Source: Bordetella genomosp. 4
Lineage (GTDB): Bacteria; Pseudomonadota; Gammaproteobacteria; Burkholderiales; Burkholderiaceae_B
NCBI RefSeq assembly: GCF_002261185.1
Contig: NZ_NEVQ01000017.1
Location: 226,468 to 290,467, forward strand
Length of the DNA: 64,000 nucleotides
Reading direction: 5' to 3'
A program made the translations under genes and the position numbers. Each line of letters starts with the position of its first letter. Position 1 is the stretch's first letter. Shown here in pieces: positions 9,901-17,533 of the stretch. Below the pieces are notes generated by a model that saw only the letters and a list, made by a program, of their open reading frames with translations, had not been told where the DNA came from and made no database searches.

Positions 9901-10650
9901 ACCGGGGCGGGCCTGCCGCTGGCGTTTGAGGATGTCACATTCACCTATCCGGGCCGGCTGCAACCGGCCCTGCGCCACGTATCTCTCTCGCTACCGGCGG
10001 GAGCGACCCTGGCGCTGGTCGGCCCGTCGGGCGCGGGGAAAAGCACCTTGGCGAGCCTGTTGCTGCGATTCTGGGACCCGCAGGAAGGCGCCGTCCGTAT
10101 TGGCGAGGAACGCTTGCCGGAACTAACCTTGGACGCACTATATGGCCGTATCGCCTTGGTAGCCCAGGACACTTGGCTGCTCAACGGCACGCTGGAAGAC
10201 AACATTCGCCTGGCCCGCCCCCATGCCAGCCAGGACGAACTGGATCAAGCCGTGGCCCGCGCTGCGCTGGCGGATTTTGTCGCCGGCCTTCCCGAGGGCC
10301 TGCAAACCCCGGTCGGTGAACGCGGCGTGGCCTTGTCCGGCGGCCAACGCCAGCGCATCGCCATTGCACGGGCATTCCTGCGCGATGCTCCCATTTTGAT
10401 TCTGGACGAGGCGACGTCGCATTTGGACGCCATCAGCGAATCCCAGGTACATCAGGCCTTGGCTGAACTGATGCGCCATCGCACCACCCTGATCATTGCG
10501 CACCGTCTATCGACGATACGCCAGGCCGATACCATTGCCGTCGTAGATGGAGGGCAGATTGTGGAATCCGGCAAGCATGATGCGCTGCTACAACAAGGCG
10601 GCGCTTATGCCAATCTGGTCAACCGGCAAATGCAGGCGGCGCGACAATGA
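6913..10650 (+). CDS. Single-chain tandem ABC exporter, CydDC-like (TMD-NBD-TMD-NBD)
   Basis: At 1245 residues this protein carries two complete ABC exporter halves in one chain. Half 1 has a membrane domain at about 15-300 and an ATPase domain with Walker A GPSGSGKST near 398, signature LSGGQRQRL and Walker B ILILDEALSS. Half 2 has a membrane domain at about 690-960, Walker A GPSGAGKST near 1037, signature LSGGQRQRI and ILILDEATSH. Both sites look catalytically intact. The membrane half features (GGQRTGGVMLAVIDGVEQL, FARYLPQ-like GRYLPQLF, FLDAMQGLPTLKAFG) resemble CydD, and the second half resembles CydC. Known CydDC exports glutathione/cysteine for cytochrome bd assembly, but here the halves are fused and no cydAB is nearby, so the substrate is open. 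An AAGGAAG Shine-Dalgarno precedes the ATG. A low-complexity linker at about 590-680 joins the halves. Confidence 0.85.
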   Translation: MYFDSTLWAMTRGVRLRMLMCAVLGLLGLTAGIARFALLGKFLAELFAGASGTALWWPLAGAALAIVLRGGFEHALNLLANRNAALIQNNLRAQLYDKIVELGPAWFGGQRTGGVMLAVIDGVEQLQSFFGRYLPQLFIAACAPIMIFAFIAWWDWPVALVLLVAALITLVLPLAAHRSHKDASRQRARAFKAFGEEFLDAMQGLPTLKAFGQSRAWGERLAQRARALSDNTFRVLGREVSARFATDIGITVGAAAALALGAWRVADGQMTLAALLVVLMAGTEIFRPLRDMRSVLHQGLMGQSAAASVRALLDATTSAPQGSAAAAQKATTSSAAGANQPWSVETRADYSAPAPLPRQDGLSVAFRHVAFSYPGGRQITHQGMDFEIRPGERVGIVGPSGSGKSTLVRLLLRLHDPQSGVIEIDGRDLRTLNPEAVRASISLVAQDSMLFHGTVEENLLMARPDATPDQILAATTAANAHAFISALPQGYQTVLGERGTQLSGGQRQRLTIARALLRDTPILILDEALSSVDAENEAEIQQALDRLSRGRTTLVLAHRLSSVIGADRILVLDGGRIAETGTHETLMAGDTLYRQLMGGQQDSLHVPPETSNGDVANVVQAQLASAPETAGARSTADDSIPAGDTAFTSTDDDPKRPTPTSLDTEARHITTRQVLQTLTEIIRPWKKQFAITVGSGIGRVAAFIGVSVLGALIIARLKNGEPFDGLLIGLFAAAIAAAALHWIESWLAHSIAYQLLAEMRISLYQKLEALAPAYLLRRRSGDLVGLATQDVETVEYFYAHTVAPAFVAILVPVIVLAILGIAAWPLMLALLPFLLWAGLSPWLNRARVDAQGSRARQALGLLSAHLAETIQGLSDLVAFSATGRRRDAFLTICQDYQRVRLTLLADLSRQSALLEIATGLGGLAVATAGAWWVMQGALAAGMLPLLILLSVAAFLPVSEIAQVSRQLADTLASTRRLRTIHDEPVPVVDGPLAPPLTGAGLPLAFEDVTFTYPGRLQPALRHVSLSLPAGATLALVGPSGAGKSTLASLLLRFWDPQEGAVRIGEERLPELTLDALYGRIALVAQDTWLLNGTLEDNIRLARPHASQDELDQAVARAALADFVAGLPEGLQTPVGERGVALSGGQRQRIAIARAFLRDAPILILDEATSHLDAISESQVHQALAELMRHRTTLIIAHRLSTIRQADTIAVVDGGQIVESGKHDALLQQGGAYANLVNRQMQAARQ

Positions 10651-10732
10651 CATTCATCACGCTGCTTGTCTCACTGCTTTGGTCGCATGACAAATTGTCT
10701 GAAAACAGTGAGAACTTTGTGCCACCCCTATA

Positions 10733-10753
10733 GTCTTATATAAGACATAAGAC
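10733..10753. promoter_or_regulatory. Palindromic operator upstream of acnA
   Basis: This 21-bp element has arms GTCTTATA and CATAAGAC around TAAGA. It is identical to the acnB element at 20 of 21 positions and ends 101 bp before the acnA start. A TATAGT hexamer at 10729-10734 overlaps its left edge and could be a -10 element, which would fit repression. That reading is inference. Confidence 0.7.
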
Positions 10754-10854
10754 TAAAATAAGCAACATAGCGATGTCTCTGCATCACATGACAAACGCGC
10801 CAAAAGGCCAGAAAATGGCAGCTTTACGCGGTCCCACACCCACGGAGTCCCATC

Positions 10855-13554
10855 ATGCCGCACAACACGTTTAATACCCTCAAGAATTTCAAGATCGGCG
10901 ACAAATCCTGTCAGTTCTATTCCCTGCCGGCCCTGGGCAAGGCGCTGGGAGTAGACGTGCAGCGGCTGCCGGTCTCGATTCGCATCGTGCTCGAATCAGT
11001 GCTGCGCAACTGCGACGGCCAGAAGGTCACCGAAGAACACATCAAGCAACTGGCCAACTGGCAGGCCAACGCCAAACGCGAAGATGAAATCCCCTTTGTC
11101 GTGGCACGTGTCGTGCTGCAGGACTTCACCGGTGTGCCGCTGTTGGCCGATATCGCCGCCATGCGCTCCGTGGCCGACAAAATGGGCAAAGACCCCAAGC
11201 GCATCGAGCCGCTCGTCCCGGTCGACCTGGTTGTCGATCACTCGGTCATGATCGACTATTTCGGCACGAAAGACGCGCTGGACCTGAACATGAAGCTGGA
11301 ATTCAAGCGCAACCAAGAGCGCTACCAATTCATGAAGTGGGGCATGCAGGCATTCGATACTTTTGGCGTGGTGCCTCCGGGCTTTGGGATCGTTCACCAA
11401 GTCAACCTGGAATATCTGGCCCGCGGCGTCCACAAGAAAGACAACGTGTATTACCCCGACTCGCTGGTGGGCACCGATAGCCACACCACGATGATCAACG
11501 GGATCGGCGTGGTCGGCTGGGGTGTAGGCGGCATCGAAGCCGAGGCTGGGATGCTGGGCCAACCTGTCTATTTCCTGACACCCGACGTGGTGGGCGTCGA
11601 GCTCAAGGGCCAATTGCGCGGCGGCGTGACCGCAACCGACCTGGTGCTGACCATTACCGAAATGCTGCGTCGCGAAAAGGTTGTGGGTAAATTCGTGGAA
11701 TTCTGCGGTCCCGGCACAGCCAGCCTGTCGGTGGCAGAACGCGCCACCATCGGCAACATGGCGCCAGAATATGGCGCGACGATGGGCTTTTTCCCGGTCG
11801 ACGAGCGCACCATCGATTATTTCCGCGGCACGGGCCGCACACCCGAGGAAATCGCGGCATTCGAGGCCTATTTCAAGGCGCAAAAGATGTTCGGCGTGCC
11901 CAAGGCCACGGACGTCGATTACACCAAGCTGCTGACGCTGGACCTGTCCACGGTCGCCCCCTCGCTGGCCGGCCCGAAACGTCCGCAGGACCGTATTGAA
12001 ATCGGCAATGTCAAAACCACATTCAGCGATCTGTTTTCCAAGCCGGTCGCGGAAAACGGCTTTAACCAACCGGCAGAAAAGCTGGATCAGGTCTTCACCA
12101 CCAGCGCAGGCACGCAGATCAAGAACGGCGACATTCTGATCGCGGCCATCACCTCGTGCACCAACACATCCAACCCCAGCGTGCTGCTGGCGGCCGGCCT
12201 GCTGGCGAAAAAGGCCGTCAAGGCCGGCTTGACGGTACCCAAGCACATTAAGACCTCGCTGGCCCCCGGATCCCGGGTCGTCACGGAATACCTGACCAAA
12301 ACAGGCCTGCTGCCCTATCTGGAACAACTGGGCTTTGACATTGCCGCCTACGGGTGCACCACGTGTATCGGTAACGCAGGCGACCTGGCGCCGGATCTGA
12401 ACGAAGCCATTCTCGGCAATGACCTGGTCTGCGCTGCCGTGCTGTCGGGCAACCGCAACTTCGAAGCGCGGATTCACCCGAACATCAAGGCGAACTTCCT
12501 GGCCTCGCCTCCGCTGGTCGTCGCCTATGCCTTGGCAGGCACGATCACGCGCGATCTGATGACCGAGCCCGTGGGCAGGGGCAAAAAAGGCGACGTGTGG
12601 CTGGGCGACATTTGGCCCACCACCGAAGAAGTCAACGCGCTGCTCAAATATGCGCTGAACCCCAAGGCTTTCCGCACCAACTACGGCCAGGTCAAGACCA
12701 ACCCCGGCGATTTGTGGGAAAACATCAAGGGCGTGACCGGCGAAACGTACAACTGGCCTGACTCTACCTATATCGCCGAGCCGCCGTTCTTTGACGGCTT
12801 TGGCATGGAGCCTGGCGCGATCCCGACCGTTCATGGTGCGCGCGCACTGGGGATCTTTGGCGACTCGGTCACGACCGACCACATTTCCCCGGCCGGCTCA
12901 ATCAAAGAAACCTCGCCCGCGGGCAAATGGCTCAAAGAGCACGGCGTGATGAAGGCCGATTTCAACAGCTACGGCTCGCGCCGCGGCAACCATGAAATCA
13001 TGATGCGCGGCACTTTTGCCAACGTGCGGATCAAAAACCTGATGATTCCGGCGCTGCCCGATGGCAGCCGTTTCGAAGGCGGAGAAACCCTGTACCAGCC
13101 CACGGGCGAACAGATGTCCATCTATGATGCCGCGATGAAGTATGTCGCCGAGGGCACCCCCACGGTGGTGTTCGGCGGCGAAGAATACGGCACGGGTTCC
13201 TCACGCGACTGGGCGGCCAAGGGCACGCAGTTGCTGGGCGTCAAGGCTGTGGTGGCCCGCAGCTTCGAACGTATCCACCGCAGCAACCTGGTGGGTATGG
13301 GCGTGCTGCCTCTGCAATTCAAGGGAGATGACAGCGTTGCCTCCCTGGGCATCACGGGCACGGAGGTCTTTGATATCTCGGGCCTGGAAAACGGTATCAA
13401 GCCCATGCAGGACGTCACGCTGACGATCCGCCGCGCCGATGGCTCCAGGCAAGACGTGCAAGTCCTGCTGCGTATTGATACTCCCATCGAGGTCGACTAC
13501 TACCAGCACGGCGGCATTCTGCCGTTCGTGCTGCGTCAGTTGTTGGCCGCCTGA
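10855..13554 (+). CDS. acnA: Aconitate hydratase A (AcnA)
   Basis: AcnA/IRP-type aconitase interconverts citrate and isocitrate in the TCA cycle. It is typically the stress-stable isozyme, while AcnB is the main one. The protein is 899 residues with the family order of three catalytic subdomains, a linker and a C-terminal swivel domain. Cluster cysteines fall at 435 ([11 protein letters not shown]) and at 501 and 504 (GCTTCIGN), the same numbers as E. coli AcnA. The swivel active-site segment [15 protein letters not shown] is present. The ATG at 10855 follows GGAG with good spacing. The upstream palindrome links its control to acnB 9.7 kb away. The gene appears monocistronic, followed by a GC-rich hairpin and an unrelated gene. 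Confidence 0.97.
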   Translation: MPHNTFNTLKNFKIGDKSCQFYSLPALGKALGVDVQRLPVSIRIVLESVLRNCDGQKVTEEHIKQLANWQANAKREDEIPFVVARVVLQDFTGVPLLADIAAMRSVADKMGKDPKRIEPLVPVDLVVDHSVMIDYFGTKDALDLNMKLEFKRNQERYQFMKWGMQAFDTFGVVPPGFGIVHQVNLEYLARGVHKKDNVYYPDSLVGTDSHTTMINGIGVVGWGVGGIEAEAGMLGQPVYFLTPDVVGVELKGQLRGGVTATDLVLTITEMLRREKVVGKFVEFCGPGTASLSVAERATIGNMAPEYGATMGFFPVDERTIDYFRGTGRTPEEIAAFEAYFKAQKMFGVPKATDVDYTKLLTLDLSTVAPSLAGPKRPQDRIEIGNVKTTFSDLFSKPVAENGFNQPAEKLDQVFTTSAGTQIKNGDILIAAITSCTNTSNPSVLLAAGLLAKKAVKAGLTVPKHIKTSLAPGSRVVTEYLTKTGLLPYLEQLGFDIAAYGCTTCIGNAGDLAPDLNEAILGNDLVCAAVLSGNRNFEARIHPNIKANFLASPPLVVAYALAGTITRDLMTEPVGRGKKGDVWLGDIWPTTEEVNALLKYALNPKAFRTNYGQVKTNPGDLWENIKGVTGETYNWPDSTYIAEPPFFDGFGMEPGAIPTVHGARALGIFGDSVTTDHISPAGSIKETSPAGKWLKEHGVMKADFNSYGSRRGNHEIMMRGTFANVRIKNLMIPALPDGSRFEGGETLYQPTGEQMSIYDAAMKYVAEGTPTVVFGGEEYGTGSSRDWAAKGTQLLGVKAVVARSFERIHRSNLVGMGVLPLQFKGDDSVASLGITGTEVFDISGLENGIKPMQDVTLTIRRADGSRQDVQVLLRIDTPIEVDYYQHGGILPFVLRQLLAA

Positions 13555-13568
13555 CGGGCGTTCAAGTC

Positions 13569-13591
13569 TCCCCCGGGTGATCCCCGGGGGA
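13569..13591. terminator. GC-rich hairpin after acnA, without T-tract
   Basis: TCCCCCGGG and CCCGGGGGA form a perfect 9-bp stem around a 5-base loop, beginning 14 bases after the acnA stop. No run of T follows, so classical intrinsic termination is uncertain. A role as a 3' stabilising structure is equally possible. Confidence 0.45.
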
Positions 13592-13696
13592 TCTGGGCTG
13601 ACATGTGATGTTTCCAGCACGGCTTGGCCCAAGCCGACATAGCGGACCGGCGTTAAACTAGGGGGTTCCAATCTCTTTAAGTGCCCCTCATCACAC

Positions 13697-14899
13697 ATGG
13701 CCCGAGTCCGCAGTTCCGCTTCCCCCCGTCTGAATCGCGATGCCTCGCGTTTGGCCTCGTTCGCTCTATCATTGAGCCGCTCCGGCAGCCGTGTGGAGGA
13801 TCTGTACTGGGAAAATCTGCTGTCCGAGGCGATTTCCAAGCTATTGCGCAACAACCAGGACGCCACGCTGGAGGCCGCGCTGGACCACCTGTCCCAACGC
13901 GATGTCGGCGCCTATGAAGTCTTGATCGAACAGGCCGAAACCCTGTCCGAATCCATGCAAATCGACAAAGACGGCCAACGCTACGACGTCTTGCTGATTG
14001 TCATTCCTATCGCCGCCTGGACCCGTTACGCCATCCCGACCGGGGCCATTCCCGCAGCGGCCCAGCAAACGCTGCTGGCCCAATTGCATGGGCATATCCT
14101 GGCCGAGGGAACCCGTGCCGTACTGATGCCGAATCTGGTCAGTATCGACCAGATGCCCCGCACCTTTTCGGAAACGTGGCAATGGATGCAACGCCTGGGC
14201 AATCAGGCATTGGATAACGATGCCCCCAAGCCGGCCCTGAATGCGGAGACCGAGCCAACCAACATGCTGGCTGACACGAGATACGTAGTCGCCGCGGTGA
14301 CGGTCCCCGAACGCGCACCGATCTTCCTCTGGCAGGAGCACGCCGGAGATGACGCCTACAACCGCGAAGCCTGCCTGGCGAATTGGGTGGCGCAAGCGCA
14401 GCCCACCTTGGCAACCCTGATGCCCGGCTGCGGCATCGAATGCCTGTTGCCGGATGCCTATTACATCAGCAACCGCGAAGCCGATCGCCGCGTACGGCCG
14501 TTGTCATTGCGTGCCGCCATCAACTGGCTCGAAGGCGCCGTGAATGTCAGCGCCTCGGATTTGCGGGCGGTGATTGCAGGCTGTGGCGAGGGCCATATCG
14601 ATGAATACCGCATCGGATTCACCTTGCGCAACAGCAACGATGTGTACTATGGATGTGTCTGGCCTATCTATGGGCGTGAGGGCGACCCACAGGACGACGA
14701 AAATCAGCCTGCACTGATCGACGAGATTGCCGCGCTGCTCAAGGAATACGGCGTACACGAAGTACGCCATATCCCTGGCGCTCATCCTGCGGAATATTGC
14801 GAAGACTGCGGTGCGCCGACGTTTCCCAACCCCCTGGGCGAATTCGTACACGCCGAGTTGCCCGAGGACGCCGACACCACTCCTGCCAAGTTCCACTGA
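13697..14899 (+). CDS. DUF2863-family protein of unknown function
   Basis: This soluble 400-residue protein resembles the betaproteobacterial DUF2863 family, recalled from the N-terminal pattern and length; I know of no assigned function. No signal peptide or membrane segment is visible. The N-terminus is basic and Ser/Arg-rich, followed by a helical region (EDLYWENLLSEAISKLLRN). A C-terminal segment contains CEDCGAP, a possible half zinc-ribbon, but a matching second cysteine pair is not obvious. The ATG at 13697 is the natural start. The gene lies 12 bases before earP and on the same strand, so the two may be co-transcribed, although nothing in the sequence links their functions. Confidence 0.6.
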   Translation: MARVRSSASPRLNRDASRLASFALSLSRSGSRVEDLYWENLLSEAISKLLRNNQDATLEAALDHLSQRDVGAYEVLIEQAETLSESMQIDKDGQRYDVLLIVIPIAAWTRYAIPTGAIPAAAQQTLLAQLHGHILAEGTRAVLMPNLVSIDQMPRTFSETWQWMQRLGNQALDNDAPKPALNAETEPTNMLADTRYVVAAVTVPERAPIFLWQEHAGDDAYNREACLANWVAQAQPTLATLMPGCGIECLLPDAYYISNREADRRVRPLSLRAAINWLEGAVNVSASDLRAVIAGCGEGHIDEYRIGFTLRNSNDVYYGCVWPIYGREGDPQDDENQPALIDEIAALLKEYGVHEVRHIPGAHPAEYCEDCGAPTFPNPLGEFVHAELPEDADTTPAKFH

Positions 14900-14911
14900 G
14901 CGGTCCCAGCC

Positions 14912-16102
14912 ATGCAGGCCGATATTTTCTGCCGAGTCGTCGACAACTACGGCGACATCGGGGTCTGCTGGCGGCTGGCGCGGCGGATGGCGCAGGGGCA
15001 CGGTTGGTCGATACGGTTGTGGGTTGACGATCTTCGGGCCTTTGCCCGCATCCAGCCCGGCATCACGGCCGACGCGGCTCGGCAGATGTTTGACGGCATC
15101 GACGTTGTGCATTGGACGCCGGAGCCCCCCGGCCTGGAACCCGGCGATGTGGTCATCGAAGCCTTTGCCTGCGATCCGCCCTCTGCATTCGTACACGCCA
15201 TGCAGCAGCGACTGCACAGCGGCCAAGCACAGCCGCCGATATGGATCAATCTGGAATATCTCAGCGCAGAGCCCTGGATCGAGAGCTGTCATGGCCTGTC
15301 CTCGCAACGTCCCGACGGATTGACCAAATACTTCTTTTTTCCCGGATTCACGCCAGCCACGGGCGGATTGCTGCGCGAACCGGGGCTAAGCGCCGAGCGC
15401 GATTCGTTTCAGGCGTCTCACGATGAGCAAGAACGTTTTCTGCGTGGCCTGGGGTTGGGCGATGACGTGTTGAAGCACTGGCATACCGGCGCGCGGCTGG
15501 TCTCGCTATTCTGCTACCCCGAGGCTCCGGTCGCCGCGCTGGTCAAGGCGCTGACGGACGATACCCGCCCTACCTTGCTGCTGGTGCCAGAAGGCGTGGC
15601 GCCAAGCCTGGAACAGACGCTGGCTGCTGGCGCACACGTGCGGATCGCCCGGGTGCCATTCGTCCCCCAGCCTGATTTCGACCGTCTGCTGTGGTGTGCC
15701 GATCTGAATTTTGTCCGGGGCGAGGATTCGCTCGTACGAGCCGCCTGGGCGGCGCGGCCACTGGTGTGGCAAATTTACCCCCAGGACGAGAACGTGCATC
15801 TCGAAAAACTCGAGGCCTGGCTAACTCGGTATCCCGCGCCGGCCGAGGCACAGGCGGCCATCCGCGCCTGGAACGCGCCTCTGCCTGACGATGGCGGCGT
15901 ACATGGCGATCCGGGCGCTGTCGCGCAGGCACCTGACATGGGCTTGGCCACGACAGTCGCTGCACTCGGGGCCGCCCTGCTCTCCCCCGCCTGGGCAAAC
16001 TGGCAAGACGCCGCCCGTGACTGGGATGCCGCGCAGGCTGCCCGCCCCGATTTAGGGGACAGCTTGGCTGAATTTTGCGCAAAATTATCCAGGAAACGCT
16101 AG
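14912..16102 (+). CDS. earP: EF-P arginine rhamnosyltransferase EarP
   Basis: EarP transfers rhamnose from dTDP-rhamnose to a conserved arginine of elongation factor P, activating EF-P to rescue ribosomes stalled on polyproline. The 396-residue length and family signatures fit: VVDNYGDIGVCWRLAR at the N-terminus holds Asp11 and Asp15, matching the catalytic aspartates known as D13 and D17 in the Pseudomonas enzyme. Downstream are EYLSAEPWIESCHGL, then RGEDSLVRAAWAARP, where Glu271 matches the essential glutamate, and YPQDENVHLEKLEAWL, a nucleotide-sugar binding region in this GT-B family. The partner efp lies 153 bases downstream on the same strand, the usual genomic pairing. Confidence 0.95.
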   Translation: MQADIFCRVVDNYGDIGVCWRLARRMAQGHGWSIRLWVDDLRAFARIQPGITADAARQMFDGIDVVHWTPEPPGLEPGDVVIEAFACDPPSAFVHAMQQRLHSGQAQPPIWINLEYLSAEPWIESCHGLSSQRPDGLTKYFFFPGFTPATGGLLREPGLSAERDSFQASHDEQERFLRGLGLGDDVLKHWHTGARLVSLFCYPEAPVAALVKALTDDTRPTLLLVPEGVAPSLEQTLAAGAHVRIARVPFVPQPDFDRLLWCADLNFVRGEDSLVRAAWAARPLVWQIYPQDENVHLEKLEAWLTRYPAPAEAQAAIRAWNAPLPDDGGVHGDPGAVAQAPDMGLATTVAALGAALLSPAWANWQDAARDWDAAQAARPDLGDSLAEFCAKLSRKR

Positions 16103-16255
16103 AATAGAGAGTTTTCCGAGTTACCTCTGCCCGCGCATGTTGCGTCGAGCCAGGCCTCGACTTTGACTGCCTCCCGGGGCTCGCAGGGCCACCCATATCG
16201 GACCCTCTGCGCGCAAGCACGGCGAGTGCGCTATATCACCCGGAGTTTTTAATCA

Positions 16256-16813
16256 ATGAAAACCGCTCAGGAATTGCGAGTCGGCAACGTGATCATGGTC
16301 GGCAAGGATCCCCTCGTGGTCCAAAAGGCCGAGTACAACAAATCTGGCCGTAACGCCGCCGTCGTCAAGCTGAAGTTCAAGAACCTGCTGACCGGCTCGG
16401 CCAGCGAATCGGTCTACAAGGCCGACGAAAAATTCGACGTCGTCATGCTCGAGCGCAAGGAGTGCACCTACTCGTACTTCGGCGACCCCATGTATGTCTT
16501 CATGGACGAAGAGTACAACCAGTACGAAATCGAAGCCGAAAGCATGGGCGATGCGCTGAATTACCTCGAAGAAGCCATGCCCGTGGAAGTCGTGTTCTAC
16601 GAGGGCCGTGCCATCTCGGTCGAACTGCCCACCATCCTGGTCCGCGAGATCACCTACACCGAGCCCGCCGTCCGTGGCGACACCTCGGGCAAGGTCCTCA
16701 AGCCCGCCAAGATCAACACCGGCTACGAATTGAGCGTGCCGTTGTTCTGCGAAATCGGTGACAAGATCGAAATCGACACGCGGACCAACGAATACCGTAG
16801 CCGCGTCAACTGA
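16256..16813 (+). CDS. efp: Elongation factor P, arginine-32 type
   Basis: EF-P binds the ribosomal E/P region and promotes peptide-bond formation at polyproline stretches. The 185-residue protein has the three-domain EF-P layout. The domain I loop reads NKSGRNAAV with arginine at position 32, the residue glycosylated by EarP; lysine-type EF-P proteins carry lysine there instead. The C-terminus is the conserved [15 protein letters not shown]. The ATG is preceded by CCCGGAGTTTTTAATCA, giving a GGAG Shine-Dalgarno. The 153-base gap after earP could hold its own promoter. A strong terminator follows. Confidence 0.97.
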   Translation: MKTAQELRVGNVIMVGKDPLVVQKAEYNKSGRNAAVVKLKFKNLLTGSASESVYKADEKFDVVMLERKECTYSYFGDPMYVFMDEEYNQYEIEAESMGDALNYLEEAMPVEVVFYEGRAISVELPTILVREITYTEPAVRGDTSGKVLKPAKINTGYELSVPLFCEIGDKIEIDTRTNEYRSRVN

Positions 16814-16855
16814 TCGCCTGGGCGGCTCGCCTGCCCTGTCAGCGGCAGTATTTCG

Positions 16856-16880
16856 ACGGCGCCTGCGGGCGCCGTTTTGC
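16856..16880 (+). terminator. Rho-independent terminator after efp
   Basis: ACGGCGCC (16856-16863), loop TGCG and GGCGCCGT (16868-16875) form a perfect 8-bp stem followed by TTTTGC. Confidence 0.85.
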
Positions 16881-16901
16881 TGTCGCGCTATTATCACTCT
16901 C

Positions 16902-17432
16902 ATGGCACTCAAAGTATTCGACCTGCAATGTGATCAAGGCCACCTTTTCGAGGGCTGGTTCAGTTCACACGAAGACTACGACACGCAACAAGCGCGCGGA
17001 TTACTCACCTGTCCGATGTGCGGATCTGCCACGATCACCAAACGGCTGTCAGCCCCAAGGCTGAATGTCTCGCACCTGAGGGCGCCTGAAGCGCCGGCCA
17101 CGGACTCCGCCAAGGCAGAGCCCTCTGCGACTGCCCCGTCTGGCGGCGCGCTAGCGCCTGCGGGGGCCGAGACCTCGCCCGTCGCGAGCGACGACGCCGC
17201 CGCCATGGCTCGCCTGCAAGCAGCCGTGTTGCGGGAAATCCGCAAGGTCATCCGCCATACCGAAAACGTAGGCCCCCGTTTTGCCGAGGAAGCCCGCCGC
17301 ATTCATGCCGGCGATGCCGAAGATCGTCCGATTCGAGGCACTGCCACGCCAGATGAACACCGAGCCCTGAGCGAAGAAGGCATCGACATCATGCCGCTGC
17401 CCGATTTTCTGGATGACGATCGGCTGCAATAG
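16902..17432 (+). CDS. DUF1178-family zinc-ribbon-like protein
   Basis: The start at 16902 (MALKVFDLQCDQGHLFEGW) gives 176 residues and follows the efp terminator; a longer in-frame start would run back into efp. The N-terminal 60 residues have the DUF1178 pattern: CDQGH, then GLLTCPMCGSATITKRLSAP, suggesting a four-ligand metal site (Cys, His, Cys, Cys). The middle is a low-complexity Ala/Pro stretch, followed by a conserved helical C-terminal part (VLREIRKVIRHTENVGPRFA, then EEARRIHAGDAEDRPIRG). I know of no firm function. It converges on the ABC transporter operon on the other strand. Confidence 0.82.
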   Translation: MALKVFDLQCDQGHLFEGWFSSHEDYDTQQARGLLTCPMCGSATITKRLSAPRLNVSHLRAPEAPATDSAKAEPSATAPSGGALAPAGAETSPVASDDAAAMARLQAAVLREIRKVIRHTENVGPRFAEEARRIHAGDAEDRPIRGTATPDEHRALSEEGIDIMPLPDFLDDDRLQ

Positions 17433-17533
17433 CCAGGCCGAGGCCGTTGATCCGATGGGGCTTGGGATCGCGCTGCCTTGAGCGCTGATGGCGGCCGGCC
17501 GCCACCACCTGCCGGCCACAACGTCACGGTCGG

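Noticed and set aside
10996-12882. Antisense open frame (628 codons) opposite acnA
   Set aside because: Same composition artefact; no domain or initiation signal, and it overlaps a certain gene completely.
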